Of a DNA stretch of 64,000 nucleotides, positions 38,441-47,063 are shown in pieces (position 1 is the first letter of the stretch; each line of letters begins with the position of its first letter). The stretch spans positions 248,001-312,000 of the forward strand of contig NZ_JAFKCZ010000004.1 of NCBI RefSeq assembly GCF_017255185.1, read 5' to 3'. The notes below the pieces were generated by a model. It worked only from the letters and a program-made list of their open reading frames with translations, ran no database searches and was not told the origin of the DNA. Origin of the DNA: Parahaliea mediterranea. Its GTDB lineage: Bacteria > Pseudomonadota > Gammaproteobacteria > Pseudomonadales > Halieaceae. Both the position numbers and the translations under genes were made by a program.

Positions 38441-40021
38441 ATGAAACGCAAGTTCACACACCTGCTGGTTGCGGGCGCGACGTTCCACGCCTGCGTGGCG
38501 GGAGCGCAGGTATTGCCGGCGGACCAGGCGGGCAATAGCTGGTTCACCCAGGGGCAGGCCGCCGTCCAGGGCAAGGGCGCCGCCACCGCTGGCGCGGCAA
38601 AGAACGTCATACTGTTTGTCGGTGACGGCATGGGGGTCTCCACTCTCACCGCGGCGCGGATTCGCGCCGGGCAACTGCAGGGCCAGTCCGGGGAAGAGGG
38701 CTTGTTGAGCTTCGAGCAGTATCCCCATACCGCGCTGGTGAAAACCTACAATGTGGACGCGCAGACGCCCGACTCCGCGGGCACCATGACCGCGATGATG
38801 AGCGGCCTGAAAACCGATGTGGGCGTGATCGGCGTGGACGAGGACATCGAGCGCGGCGACTGCGCCACCGTGGCGGGCAATGAGGTGGCCACCTACCTCG
38901 AACTGGCGGAAATCGCCGGCATGTCCACCGGGGTGATCTCCACCGCACGCATCACCCACGCCACTCCGGCGGCGACCTACGCCAAGTCCGCCGACCGCAA
39001 CTGGGAGGATGTTTCCGACATGCCCCAGGCCGCGGTGGACGCCGGCTGCGAGGACATCGCCAGCCAGCTGGTGAACCTGGAGGCCAACCTGGAGGCGCGC
39101 TACCCCGGTGTCGACGTGGACGGCATCGACGTGGTCATGGGCGGCGGCCGCCGCCACTTCCTGCCCAAGGATCCGGCCTTCAACAGCCACGACGCGGTAA
39201 GCGCCACCGAGGGTGATCGCAGCGACGGCCGCGACCTGACCGCCGAGTGGCGGGAACTGTACCCGGAGGGCGACTACATCGTCGACAGCGCGGGCTTCGC
39301 CGCACTCGACACCGACGCCACCGGCAAGGTACTGGGCCTGTTCAACGAATCCCACATGCAGTACGAGGCCGACCGCGGCAACGACGTTGCCGGCGAGCCC
39401 TCGCTGACCGAGATGACCACCGCGGCCATCGAGGTGCTCGACAATAACGACGAGGGATTCTTCCTGATGGTGGAGTCCGGGCGCATCGACCACGCCCACC
39501 ACGCCGGCAACGCCTACGGCGCCCTGGCCGACACCATCGAGCTGGCGCGGGCGGTGGAAGCGGCGCGCGCCGCCACCAGCCCGGAGGACACCCTGATCCT
39601 GGTCACCGCCGACCACAGCCATGTATTCACCATAGGCGGCTACCCCAAGCGCGGCAATCCGATCCTCGGCAAGGTGGTCAATGTGGGCGCCAGCGAGCCG
39701 GCCCTGGCCGCCGACGGCCTGCCCTACACCACCCTGGCCTATGCCAACGGGCTCGGTTTTCGCGACCTGGGCGACGAGACCGATTCCGACGCGGGCTACG
39801 CCGGCGAGCCGGTCAGCGGCCGGGTGGACCTGAGCGCCGTGGACACCGAGTCCCCCGGCTACCACCAGGAGACTATCGTGCCGCTGGCGTCGGAAACCCA
39901 CGCCGGCGAGGACATCACGCTGCACGCCTCCGGGCCCGCCGCTGAATTTGTCGGCGGCACCGTGGAGCAGAACATGGTCTTTCACATCATGAACAAGGCG
40001 CGTCGCCTGATCGCGGAATAA
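38441..40021 (+). CDS. phoA: Secreted alkaline phosphatase (PhoA family), first copy
   Basis: This PhoA-type zinc/magnesium phosphomonoesterase has 526 residues with a signal peptide (MKRKFTHLLVAGATFHACVAGAQ). Metal ligand Asp62 (FVGDGMG) and the nucleophile Ser112 in TPDSAGT are visible, as are the zinc-site histidines in DHAHHAGN and VTADHSH. The start at 38441 follows GAGAGAGG; the longer frame to 38303 has no RBS. It is followed 3 bp later by a near-copy. Confidence 0.94.
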   Translation: MKRKFTHLLVAGATFHACVAGAQVLPADQAGNSWFTQGQAAVQGKGAATAGAAKNVILFVGDGMGVSTLTAARIRAGQLQGQSGEEGLLSFEQYPHTALVKTYNVDAQTPDSAGTMTAMMSGLKTDVGVIGVDEDIERGDCATVAGNEVATYLELAEIAGMSTGVISTARITHATPAATYAKSADRNWEDVSDMPQAAVDAGCEDIASQLVNLEANLEARYPGVDVDGIDVVMGGGRRHFLPKDPAFNSHDAVSATEGDRSDGRDLTAEWRELYPEGDYIVDSAGFAALDTDATGKVLGLFNESHMQYEADRGNDVAGEPSLTEMTTAAIEVLDNNDEGFFLMVESGRIDHAHHAGNAYGALADTIELARAVEAARAATSPEDTLILVTADHSHVFTIGGYPKRGNPILGKVVNVGASEPALAADGLPYTTLAYANGLGFRDLGDETDSDAGYAGEPVSGRVDLSAVDTESPGYHQETIVPLASETHAGEDITLHASGPAAEFVGGTVEQNMVFHIMNKARRLIAE

Positions 40022-40024
40022 GGA

Positions 40025-41725
40025 ATGAAAATGAACAAGATTGCAAAAGCACTGGGACTGTCCGCGCTGGTGTTCGCGGTGGCGGCCTGCGACGACGGCA
40101 GTGATTCCAATTTCAGCCCGACCCCCACCCCGGACCCCGTTGACCCGCCGGCGCCGGATCCGGATCCGGTAACCAGCCTGACACCCCAGGACCTGGAAAC
40201 GAATACCGGCAATCCCTGGTTCGCGGACGCCGAGGCCAGGCTGGCCGCGAGGCAGCCCCAGGCGCTGGTCGCGCAACGGGGCAAGGCCAGGAACGTCATT
40301 CTGTTCGTGGGCGATGGCATGGGGGTTTCCACCGTCACCGCCGCCCGTATTTTCGCCGGACAGAAGGAAGGCAAAAATGGCGAGGAAGGCTACCTGAGCT
40401 TCGGCGAATTCCCCTTCGCCGGCCTGTCCAAGACCTATAACGTGGATGCCCAGACGCCGGACTCCGCGGGCACCATGACCGCGATGATGAGCGGCCTCAA
40501 GACCGACGTCGGCGTGATCGGCGTGGACGAGGACATCGAGCGCGGCAACTGCGCCACCGTGGCGGGCAACGAGGTGATGACCTACCTGGAGCTGGCCGAG
40601 GTGGCCGGCATGTCCACTGGGGTGATCTCCACCGCGCGCATCACCCACGCCACCCCGGCGGCGACCTACGCCAAGTCCGCCGACCGCAACTGGGAGGACA
40701 TCTCCGACATGCCGCAGGCGGCGGTGGACGCCGGTTGCGAGGATATCGCCAGCCAGCTGGTGAGCTTCGAGGCCAACCTGGAGGCGCGGGTTGGCGGTGC
40801 CGATGTGGACGGTATCGACGTGGTCATGGGCGGCGGCCGCCGCCACTTCCTGCCCAACGACCCGGCCTTCAACAGCCCCGACGCGGTAAGCGCCACCGAG
40901 GGTGATCGCAGCGACGGACGCGACCTGACCGCCGAGTGGCAGGCCATGTACCCCGAAGGTGCCTACGTTTTTGACAGCGCGGGCTTCGCGGCGCTGGATA
41001 CCGGGTCGACCAACAAGGTACTGGGGCTGTTCAACGAGTCCCACATGCAGTACGAGGCCGATCGCGGCAACGACGTCGCCGGGGAACCCTCCTTGACCGA
41101 GATGACCACCGCCGCCATCGAGGTGCTGGACAACAACCCCGAGGGTTTCTTCCTGATGGTGGAATCCGGACGCATCGATCACGCCCACCACGCCGGTAAC
41201 GCCTACGGCGCGCTGAGCGATACGGTGGAAATGGCCCGGGCGGTGGAAGCGGCGATGGCGGCGACCAACCCCGAGGAAACCCTGATCATCGTCACCGCCG
41301 ATCACAGCCACGTGTTCACCATCGGCGGTTATCCCAAGCGCGGCAACCCGATCCTGGGCCAGGTGGTCAACGTGGGTGAGAACGCGCCGGCCCTGGCCGC
41401 CGACGGCCTGCCCTATACCACCCTGGCCTACGCCAACGGCCTGGGTTTCCAGGACCTGGGACAGGAAACCGATTCCGACGCGGTCTACGGACTGGAACCC
41501 CACAGTGGCCGCGCCGATACCAGCAGTGTCGACACCGAGGCCCCCGGCTATCACCAGGAGGCGCTGGTGCCGCTGGGTTCGGAGACCCATGCCGGCGAGG
41601 ACGTGGGGCTCTACGCGACCGGCCCGGGCGCGCACCTGGTATCGGGCACCAACGAGCAGAGCGTGGTGTTCCATATCATGGATTACGCCGCGGACCTGAT
41701 CGCCCGCGCCGAGGATGCCATCTGA
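40025..41725 (+). CDS. Alkaline phosphatase lipoprotein (PhoA family), second copy
   Basis: The product has 566 residues and is very close to the preceding phosphatase from the FVGDGMGVST motif onward; its nucleophile is Ser147 (TPDSAGT). The N-terminus differs: it has a lipobox (VAAC, Cys22), then a Pro/Asp-rich linker (about 31-50). It should therefore be a lipid-anchored enzyme, while the first copy is soluble. Spacing and orientation indicate one transcript with the first copy, ended by the terminator at 41760. Confidence 0.94.
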   Translation: MKMNKIAKALGLSALVFAVAACDDGSDSNFSPTPTPDPVDPPAPDPDPVTSLTPQDLETNTGNPWFADAEARLAARQPQALVAQRGKARNVILFVGDGMGVSTVTAARIFAGQKEGKNGEEGYLSFGEFPFAGLSKTYNVDAQTPDSAGTMTAMMSGLKTDVGVIGVDEDIERGNCATVAGNEVMTYLELAEVAGMSTGVISTARITHATPAATYAKSADRNWEDISDMPQAAVDAGCEDIASQLVSFEANLEARVGGADVDGIDVVMGGGRRHFLPNDPAFNSPDAVSATEGDRSDGRDLTAEWQAMYPEGAYVFDSAGFAALDTGSTNKVLGLFNESHMQYEADRGNDVAGEPSLTEMTTAAIEVLDNNPEGFFLMVESGRIDHAHHAGNAYGALSDTVEMARAVEAAMAATNPEETLIIVTADHSHVFTIGGYPKRGNPILGQVVNVGENAPALAADGLPYTTLAYANGLGFQDLGQETDSDAVYGLEPHSGRADTSSVDTEAPGYHQEALVPLGSETHAGEDVGLYATGPGAHLVSGTNEQSVVFHIMDYAADLIARAEDAI

Positions 41726-41759
41726 GGGCAGGCCTGAAATTCGGGCTATATGTGGTTCC

Positions 41760-41781
41760 GGGGGCTTCGGCCCCCATTTTT
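41760..41781 (+). terminator. Rho-independent terminator after the phosphatase pair
   Basis: GGGGGC-TTCG-GCCCCC (41760-41775) is a perfect 6-bp GC stem with a stable UUCG loop, followed by A and five Ts. It lies 35 bp after the second phosphatase stop. Confidence 0.85.
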
Positions 41782-41803
41782 ATCGGTGGAAGTTCACGTT
41801 GCA

Positions 41804-42511
41804 ATGAAATCACTGTGGATGACGGCGGCCGCGCTGGCCGCCTTGCTGTTTCACCCCGCCTCGGCAGTGGCCGGTGCGGACCCTTCCTGTGGCGTCGGTG
41901 GCCAGGTGTACGGGGCGGAGTACCGTATTCGCACGATTGCCGCCGATAGCCAGGAAAGCGAGCCCGACATCCTGCGCCTGGTGCGCGGAACCGATCGGGT
42001 CATGCATGTCTACCCGGCCACCGGGCGCGCCGATCTGTGGGAGCGCAATTCGCGCGGCGGCACGCACTTCACGCGTTACTACGACGACGCCGCGCGCGGT
42101 ATCGAGTTCTACCAGGGCAACCCGGCGGAACCGCGCAGCCAGATGGACTGGGACCGGGCCTGGCAGTTGGTGCCCTCCGCCATATTGCGCGAACACTCTC
42201 CGCGCGACAGTCGCCGGCCGGCCGGCTGCTTTCCGGTGGAGGACTATGCCTACACGGTGCGGGGCGCCGAGCACCACTTGCGCTGGCTGCCCGGTCAGGC
42301 CCTGATACAGCGGTTGGAAATCCGCGCGCCGGAGGCCACGCGGGTGTGGGAATTGACCGCGCTCGTCACCGGGGACGACGCCTTTGCCGTCGAGCAGTCG
42401 CACCGGGCGGACTACGTTGTCATCGACTTCGCCGATCTGGGCGACCAGGAGTCGGACCCGTTCTTTCGCTCATTGACGCATGACGGCGTGCCGGCCCACG
42501 GCCATCACTGA
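41804..42511 (+). CDS. Exported protein of unknown function
   Basis: The 235-residue protein has a signal peptide (MKSLWMTAAALAALLFHPASAVAGA). The mature part starts with a cysteine segment (PSCGVGGQVYG) and has a second conserved-looking cysteine (PAGCFPVEDYAY). It has no domain I can name; it is rich in charged and aromatic residues and ends HDGVPAHGHH, with a His-rich tail. The start is taken at 41804 because the earlier frame begins inside the terminator. It lies just after the phosphatases but behind their terminator, so it likely has its own promoter. Confidence 0.7.
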   Translation: MKSLWMTAAALAALLFHPASAVAGADPSCGVGGQVYGAEYRIRTIAADSQESEPDILRLVRGTDRVMHVYPATGRADLWERNSRGGTHFTRYYDDAARGIEFYQGNPAEPRSQMDWDRAWQLVPSAILREHSPRDSRRPAGCFPVEDYAYTVRGAEHHLRWLPGQALIQRLEIRAPEATRVWELTALVTGDDAFAVEQSHRADYVVIDFADLGDQESDPFFRSLTHDGVPAHGHH

Positions 42512-42522
42512 GCGGCTTCCGT

Positions 42523-43626
42523 TCAGCTCGGGCCCGGGCACTGCGCGGCGAGTACTTCCTCCACCGTGGGTCCCTCCACGGTGGTGTGGCGGCGGTGCCG
42601 CACCTGGCTTTCCTTCACCTCGGCGATGTCGGTCAGGAACTGGCTGTACCACTTGCGCACCAGGTTGACCGGTCCATCGCCGTCACACAATAGCGGGTTG
42701 TCGATCACGCATTTGTTGTTCCAGATATCCACGTCCTGCTGGAAGGATTCCACGTTCTTCTCCGCGTAGGCCTCCAGCATGGCCGCATTGGCGGTGTCGT
42801 CCAGGGTCGGGTCGCGGCGCACCATGACGCCGAAGTTGATCACGAAGCGCTGCATGTCCACCGGGATATGGCTGACCAGCAGGTGCACCTTCATCGGCCG
42901 GCCGTCCATGGCGCCGGTCATGGTGGTGGTCATGTAGGCCGGCCCCTCGTAGGTGGCCACACTGGTGATCAGACTGTCCTCGCCCTCGGTGAGGATTTGG
43001 TGGCCGCCCACCATGTACTGGATGAATTTGTGGCCGGCCATTTCGTTGCTGAAGGATTTGACCGTGGAGTAGTGAATCGGGCCGAAGTGGGCCATGTCGG
43101 CCATGTTGTCCACCAGCTCACGGCCCTGGGACTCAATGGGTATGGCGCGCATCGCCCAGTCGGTCCACTGTGGTGAATACCAGTCCGCGAGTGCCTCCGG
43201 CTCCTGCTCCGCCAACGGCGGGTTGCGCTCGGGGTCCTGCCACAGGAACACCAGGCCGTTTTTCTCCAGCGTGTGCCAGGCGCGAATCACCGCCCTGTCC
43301 GGAATGCGTTTGGCGTAGGGGATCTCGTCGCAGACCCCGTCCGCCCCCCAGCTCCAGTGGTGAAAGGGGCAGACCACCGAGTCGCCGCAGACGCGGCCCT
43401 TGCTGAGGTCGCCGCCCATGTGGGGACAGTAGGCATCCAGTACATGGACTTCGCCGTCCCGCTCGCCGCGGTAGGCGACCAGCTTGGTGCCGAATACCTC
43501 CAGGGTGCGCGGCGCGGTGGTCACGCTGGCGGTGTTGCCGATCACGTACCAGCCGCGCGCGTAGCGTTCCACCCTTGGCGCGGCCTGGATTTCATAGGGT
43601 TGCCGGGGACGTTGGTGAGCTGTCAT
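42523..43626 (-). CDS. Rieske non-heme iron oxygenase, KshA-like (3-ketosteroid 9-alpha-hydroxylase oxygenase type)
   Basis: The 367-residue protein has an N-terminal Rieske [2Fe-2S] domain with Cys67-x-His69 (CPHMGGDLS) and Cys86-x2-His89 (CPFHHW). The catalytic domain carries the mononuclear iron ligands His180 and His185 in NMADMAHFGPIH and a later Asp (DVDIWNN). The CPHMGGDL and NMxDxAHF patterns are those of KshA enzymes, which open the steroid B ring by 9-alpha hydroxylation. No reductase (kshB) or other steroid genes are adjacent, so the substrate assignment is inferred from family only. An exact Anr/FNR-type box lies about 90 bp upstream. Confidence 0.82.
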   Translation of the reverse strand: MTAHQRPRQPYEIQAAPRVERYARGWYVIGNTASVTTAPRTLEVFGTKLVAYRGERDGEVHVLDAYCPHMGGDLSKGRVCGDSVVCPFHHWSWGADGVCDEIPYAKRIPDRAVIRAWHTLEKNGLVFLWQDPERNPPLAEQEPEALADWYSPQWTDWAMRAIPIESQGRELVDNMADMAHFGPIHYSTVKSFSNEMAGHKFIQYMVGGHQILTEGEDSLITSVATYEGPAYMTTTMTGAMDGRPMKVHLLVSHIPVDMQRFVINFGVMVRRDPTLDDTANAAMLEAYAEKNVESFQQDVDIWNNKCVIDNPLLCDGDGPVNLVRKWYSQFLTDIAEVKESQVRHRRHTTVEGPTVEEVLAAQCPGPS

Positions 43627-43717
43627 GTCGATACTCCATTCATCGGGTGCGGTTGCTCGATAGCAGCGGCTGGCGGGGTCACGGATCCCGTTATAGGTGA
43701 AGCTCCCCGTGGATTAC

Positions 43718-43731
43718 TTGATATGGATCAA
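43718..43731. promoter_or_regulatory. Anr/FNR-type box upstream of the Rieske oxygenase gene
   Basis: TTGATATGGATCAA matches TTGAT-N4-ATCAA exactly. It lies in the 195-bp gap between the patatin stop and the oxygenase start, both on the minus strand. Placed at -41.5, it would give a transcript start near 43683, about 57 bp before the oxygenase ATG. The match is to the sequence pattern only. Confidence 0.5.
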
Positions 43732-43821
43732 GCGACAGCGTCTCGCGCATGCCAGGGGGGCTGCGCGCGAGGAGAAGTTCAAGCAATCAGACCCGTCGCG
43801 CGCGGCGGCCCGATGGCTGGC

Positions 43822-45414
43822 TCAGGCCTTGCGGCGCTTGCGCGGGGCTTTCGACCCCAGTGTCGCGGAGCCTGTCCGGCGGCTCTCGCGGGGGGCGGGC
43901 TTGTCGCGGTAGCGCTCCGTTTTCGGCGCGGTATTCAGCCAGTGGGCCTCCTCGAGCTCGTAGCGGTGCAGGATGTCGTCCAGGGTACGGCCGATACGGG
44001 TGGTGGTGTGGATGGCGGGAATTTTAGGCCAGGTGCCGCGCTCCCCGGCGCGCACCAGGTCGACGAACTCCTCCTGGCTGAGAATCTTGAGCAGCTTGCG
44101 CAGGCTGCCGAAGCCATAGGGCGGGATGATATTGATATCGCCGGTGAACTGTTGGTCGATCAGGCCGTTGACGGCGTTCATGACGCTGCCGCTGCGGGAG
44201 CCCACCCGGGTGTAGCGCTGGGCGGTGTGCAGGCTGCCGCGGACGAACTGCTTGGCGGCCGCCACCCAGGCGTCCGAGAGAATGCTGTACAGCCCCGGTC
44301 GCGGTGTCGTTTCCCGGCCCAGCCCCGGCATGACCTGGCTGACAATGAAGTGATTGACGCCGTACATGCGGGCGAGCCGCTTGGCGGGCAGGTCCTGTGA
44401 AAATGAGCCGTCGATCCAGCGCCGTTGTGGCAGGTAGGGGCGTTTTCTGCCGTTGTCGTCGGTGGCCTCCAGTACCACCGGGGGAAACACCCCCGGCAGC
44501 GCGGCGCTCGCCATCACCGCCGAGCGGATGGTGACATTGGGCGAGGCAATGTGGTTGAGCAGGCGCGACTCCTGTCGGGGTTCCGCCGGTGAGATGGTGA
44601 TATTGATGCTGCGGCCGGTTTTGCGATAGGCCTCGAGAAAGGTCAGGTCCGGGATCAAGCGCGCAAAGGCCTCGCGCACCGCGGGCAGGTAGGCCTCTTC
44701 GTCCATGCCGAGACCGATTTTAATGCCCTCGGGGTTGTCGGTCATGGCGCGGGCCAGGGTGTTGTCCTCGAATAGCGCCAGGTACTCGCTGTCGCTGCGG
44801 GTGCCCACCACGGCGGCCACGAAGGCGCCGGCGCTGGCGCCGGAGATCACCACCGGGCACAGCTGCTGCTCGATCAGTGCCTTGAGTACGCCAAAGTGAA
44901 AGTAACCCAGCGTGCCGCCGCCGCTCAGCATCAATGCGGAACGGCCGTAGCAGTGACTGGCGCGGCGGTAGAAATCCAGTTTTTCCGCCAGTGGAATATC
45001 GCCGCCACCGTCCCCGGCCAGGTGTTCCAGCGCGTCGCAGATGGCGTCGATGTACTCCGTGATCAGGTGCTTGGTGCCGCAGCGGGCGCGCCGGTAGAGG
45101 TCGTAGTTGCCCATGCCGGCCATGTTGCCGTGAATGCCCTCGTTGAGGGCGAACAGCAGGCCCCTGTCATTGCCCGCCAGGCGCAGTTCCTGCAGCCGGT
45201 CGAGGCGCCGGCGCACGCTCAGGTGGTCGTAGCGGCGGGATTCGGGAATGCGTCGCCAGATGGCGGCGCCGGAGATGTCGTCATGTTCCCGGGCCAGCTG
45301 CCGCCACTGCTTGTAGTCCCCGGCCTCGGTCATCGCCCGTTCGATGTCCCGCAGCTGTTGCCGCTGGGCCGGTGATACTGTGGATCGCGTGATAGTGCCG
45401 TACATCTGTTTCAC
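43822..45414 (-). CDS. Patatin-like phospholipase with DUF3336 domain
   Basis: The 530-residue protein has an N-terminal DUF3336 region (about 10-150) and a patatin domain with an oxyanion glycine loop (SGGGTLG, 164-170), the nucleophile Ser194 in GASAG and the catalytic Asp335 in DGSF. This architecture is shared with bacterial and yeast triacylglycerol lipases of the Tgl3/4 type. The C-terminal tail is basic (KAPRKRRKA). It follows the WS/DGAT gene with a 63-bp gap on the same strand, so synthesis and breakdown of neutral lipid may be co-transcribed. Confidence 0.9.
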   Translation of the reverse strand: MKQMYGTITRSTVSPAQRQQLRDIERAMTEAGDYKQWRQLAREHDDISGAAIWRRIPESRRYDHLSVRRRLDRLQELRLAGNDRGLLFALNEGIHGNMAGMGNYDLYRRARCGTKHLITEYIDAICDALEHLAGDGGGDIPLAEKLDFYRRASHCYGRSALMLSGGGTLGYFHFGVLKALIEQQLCPVVISGASAGAFVAAVVGTRSDSEYLALFEDNTLARAMTDNPEGIKIGLGMDEEAYLPAVREAFARLIPDLTFLEAYRKTGRSINITISPAEPRQESRLLNHIASPNVTIRSAVMASAALPGVFPPVVLEATDDNGRKRPYLPQRRWIDGSFSQDLPAKRLARMYGVNHFIVSQVMPGLGRETTPRPGLYSILSDAWVAAAKQFVRGSLHTAQRYTRVGSRSGSVMNAVNGLIDQQFTGDINIIPPYGFGSLRKLLKILSQEEFVDLVRAGERGTWPKIPAIHTTTRIGRTLDDILHRYELEEAHWLNTAPKTERYRDKPAPRESRRTGSATLGSKAPRKRRKA

Positions 45415-45477
45415 CTCGGTATGTGCCGTGCCAGTTTGCCCACTTGCCAGTCCGCGACATGGCCGGATGCCCGCACC

Positions 45478-46947
45478 TCAGGCTCCGGCTCCGCGCTTGC
45501 GGCGCGCGGCGGTGCGCTTCCTGGCCGCCGCCGGCAGCAGGGCCTTGGCCAGTTCGTCAAAAGCCTCCTGCAGGCACCGGGCGTAGAATTCGGGGTCCGG
45601 CAGCATCTGCCGGCAGGCAGTGAACGACAGGGAGATGGTGCCCTCGCCGTGCTGCACCGTGGAGTAGACCACGTGGAACAGGCCGACATTGGGAAACAGC
45701 GGCCCCAGGCAGAAGTTGCGGATCAACTCGGCGCCGCAGAGGTACTGCGCGAAGGGCGGCCCCGGCACGTTGGTGACCACGGTATTCATCACCACGCTGC
45801 TCTCGGCGAGGCCGGTAACGGCGGCCGCGCGCAGGGCCACCCCGAGGACACTGCCCGGTATCAGGTCGGTGATGTCCAGGGCGATGCGCGGCCCCAGTGC
45901 CTGGGCATAATCCTTGGCTTCGACGGATTTGCGGTGTATCGCCAGCAGGCGCTCCCGGGGGTCGGCAATATGACTGCACAGGGAGAGCCCCATGAAACCC
46001 ACCATATTGCCGCCGCTGGCGCGCTCGCTATCACTGCGCACGTCAATCGGGCAGCCGGCGGCCAGGCTCTGTGCGGGCAGCTCGCCCCTGGCATCGAGGT
46101 AGCGACGCAGTCCCCCGGAGACGATGGCCAGCATCACGTCGTTGACCGTCGCGCCCGGGGCCGCATTCTTCATGGCGCGGATTTTACCGAAGTCGAATTC
46201 ACGGGCCTCGACCACGCGGTGGGGGGAAATAGGGCCCTGGAAACGGGTGCGAGGCAACTTGCCCAGGTGTTCGAAACGGTGCTCGGCATAGCCGCGCCGC
46301 AGGCGCAGCGCGGTCGGTACCGCGTCGCTCGCCAGGTGCCACAGCTTGCCGGGCAGCCGCCAGGCGTCCAGGTAGGCGCGCCCGAGCATGCCCAGTGGCG
46401 ACGGTTTTTCAACGATCCAGGGCGGCGCGGGAGGCGCGGGCGCCGGTTCCGGGCTCCGGTCGTGGACAATGCCCATGAAACGCGCGCCGGTGGCCCCGTC
46501 CATGGCGGCGTGATGAACCTTGAGCAGCAGCGCGAAGCACCCGGGCGGCAGGCCCTCGACACCGTCCAGGCCCTCGATGACATACATTTCCCACAGCGGT
46601 TTATCGCGTGCCAGTGGGACCGCGTGCAATCGCGCCGCGAGGATACAGAGCTGGCGCCAGTCGCCGGGTTTGGGCAGGGCGATATGGCGCAGGTGGTACT
46701 CCAGGTCGAAGTGGGTGTCCTCCGTCCAGTAGGGCTGGCCGAGGCCGAAGGGCACCGGCGCCAGTTTGCGCCGAAAGATCGGGGACAGGTGCAGCCGGGA
46801 TTGCAGCATGTCGTGAATGGCGGCAAAACCGGGCCGGCCCCCCGGTGCGGAGGACGGGTCGTAGATCGAGACGCCGCCGATGTGTTGCGGCAATCCCTTG
46901 AGTTCGGCGTGCAGGAACATGGCGTCCTGCCCGGAGAGTTGCTGCAT
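45478..46947 (-). CDS. Wax ester synthase / diacylglycerol acyltransferase (WS/DGAT)
   Basis: The enzyme esterifies fatty alcohols or diacylglycerol with acyl-CoA to make storage lipid. The 489-residue protein has the catalytic HHxxxDG motif at 145-151 (HHAAMDG) and the C-terminal DUF1298 domain with the PGATVNDVMLAIVSGGLRRYL segment. The ATG at 46947 with AGGCGAG upstream is preferred over the frame start at 46980. It lies upstream of the patatin gene. Confidence 0.92.
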   Translation of the reverse strand: MQQLSGQDAMFLHAELKGLPQHIGGVSIYDPSSAPGGRPGFAAIHDMLQSRLHLSPIFRRKLAPVPFGLGQPYWTEDTHFDLEYHLRHIALPKPGDWRQLCILAARLHAVPLARDKPLWEMYVIEGLDGVEGLPPGCFALLLKVHHAAMDGATGARFMGIVHDRSPEPAPAPPAPPWIVEKPSPLGMLGRAYLDAWRLPGKLWHLASDAVPTALRLRRGYAEHRFEHLGKLPRTRFQGPISPHRVVEAREFDFGKIRAMKNAAPGATVNDVMLAIVSGGLRRYLDARGELPAQSLAAGCPIDVRSDSERASGGNMVGFMGLSLCSHIADPRERLLAIHRKSVEAKDYAQALGPRIALDITDLIPGSVLGVALRAAAVTGLAESSVVMNTVVTNVPGPPFAQYLCGAELIRNFCLGPLFPNVGLFHVVYSTVQHGEGTISLSFTACRQMLPDPEFYARCLQEAFDELAKALLPAAARKRTAARRKRGAGA

Positions 46948-47063
46948 GGCTCGCCTCCAGGGGTGACCTGGAGGGAGCATAACGCGCCCGGCGGCGATTG
47001 ACCAAGCGTGGTGGAGCGGCCCGGTGCGCCGCGGTGGAGAAAATGACGCCGCTTTGCGCTATA

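Noticed and set aside
38270-41674. 1,134-codon minus-strand frame opposite the phosphatase pair
   Set aside because: It repeats itself only because the sense genes are duplicated; no signal or domain.
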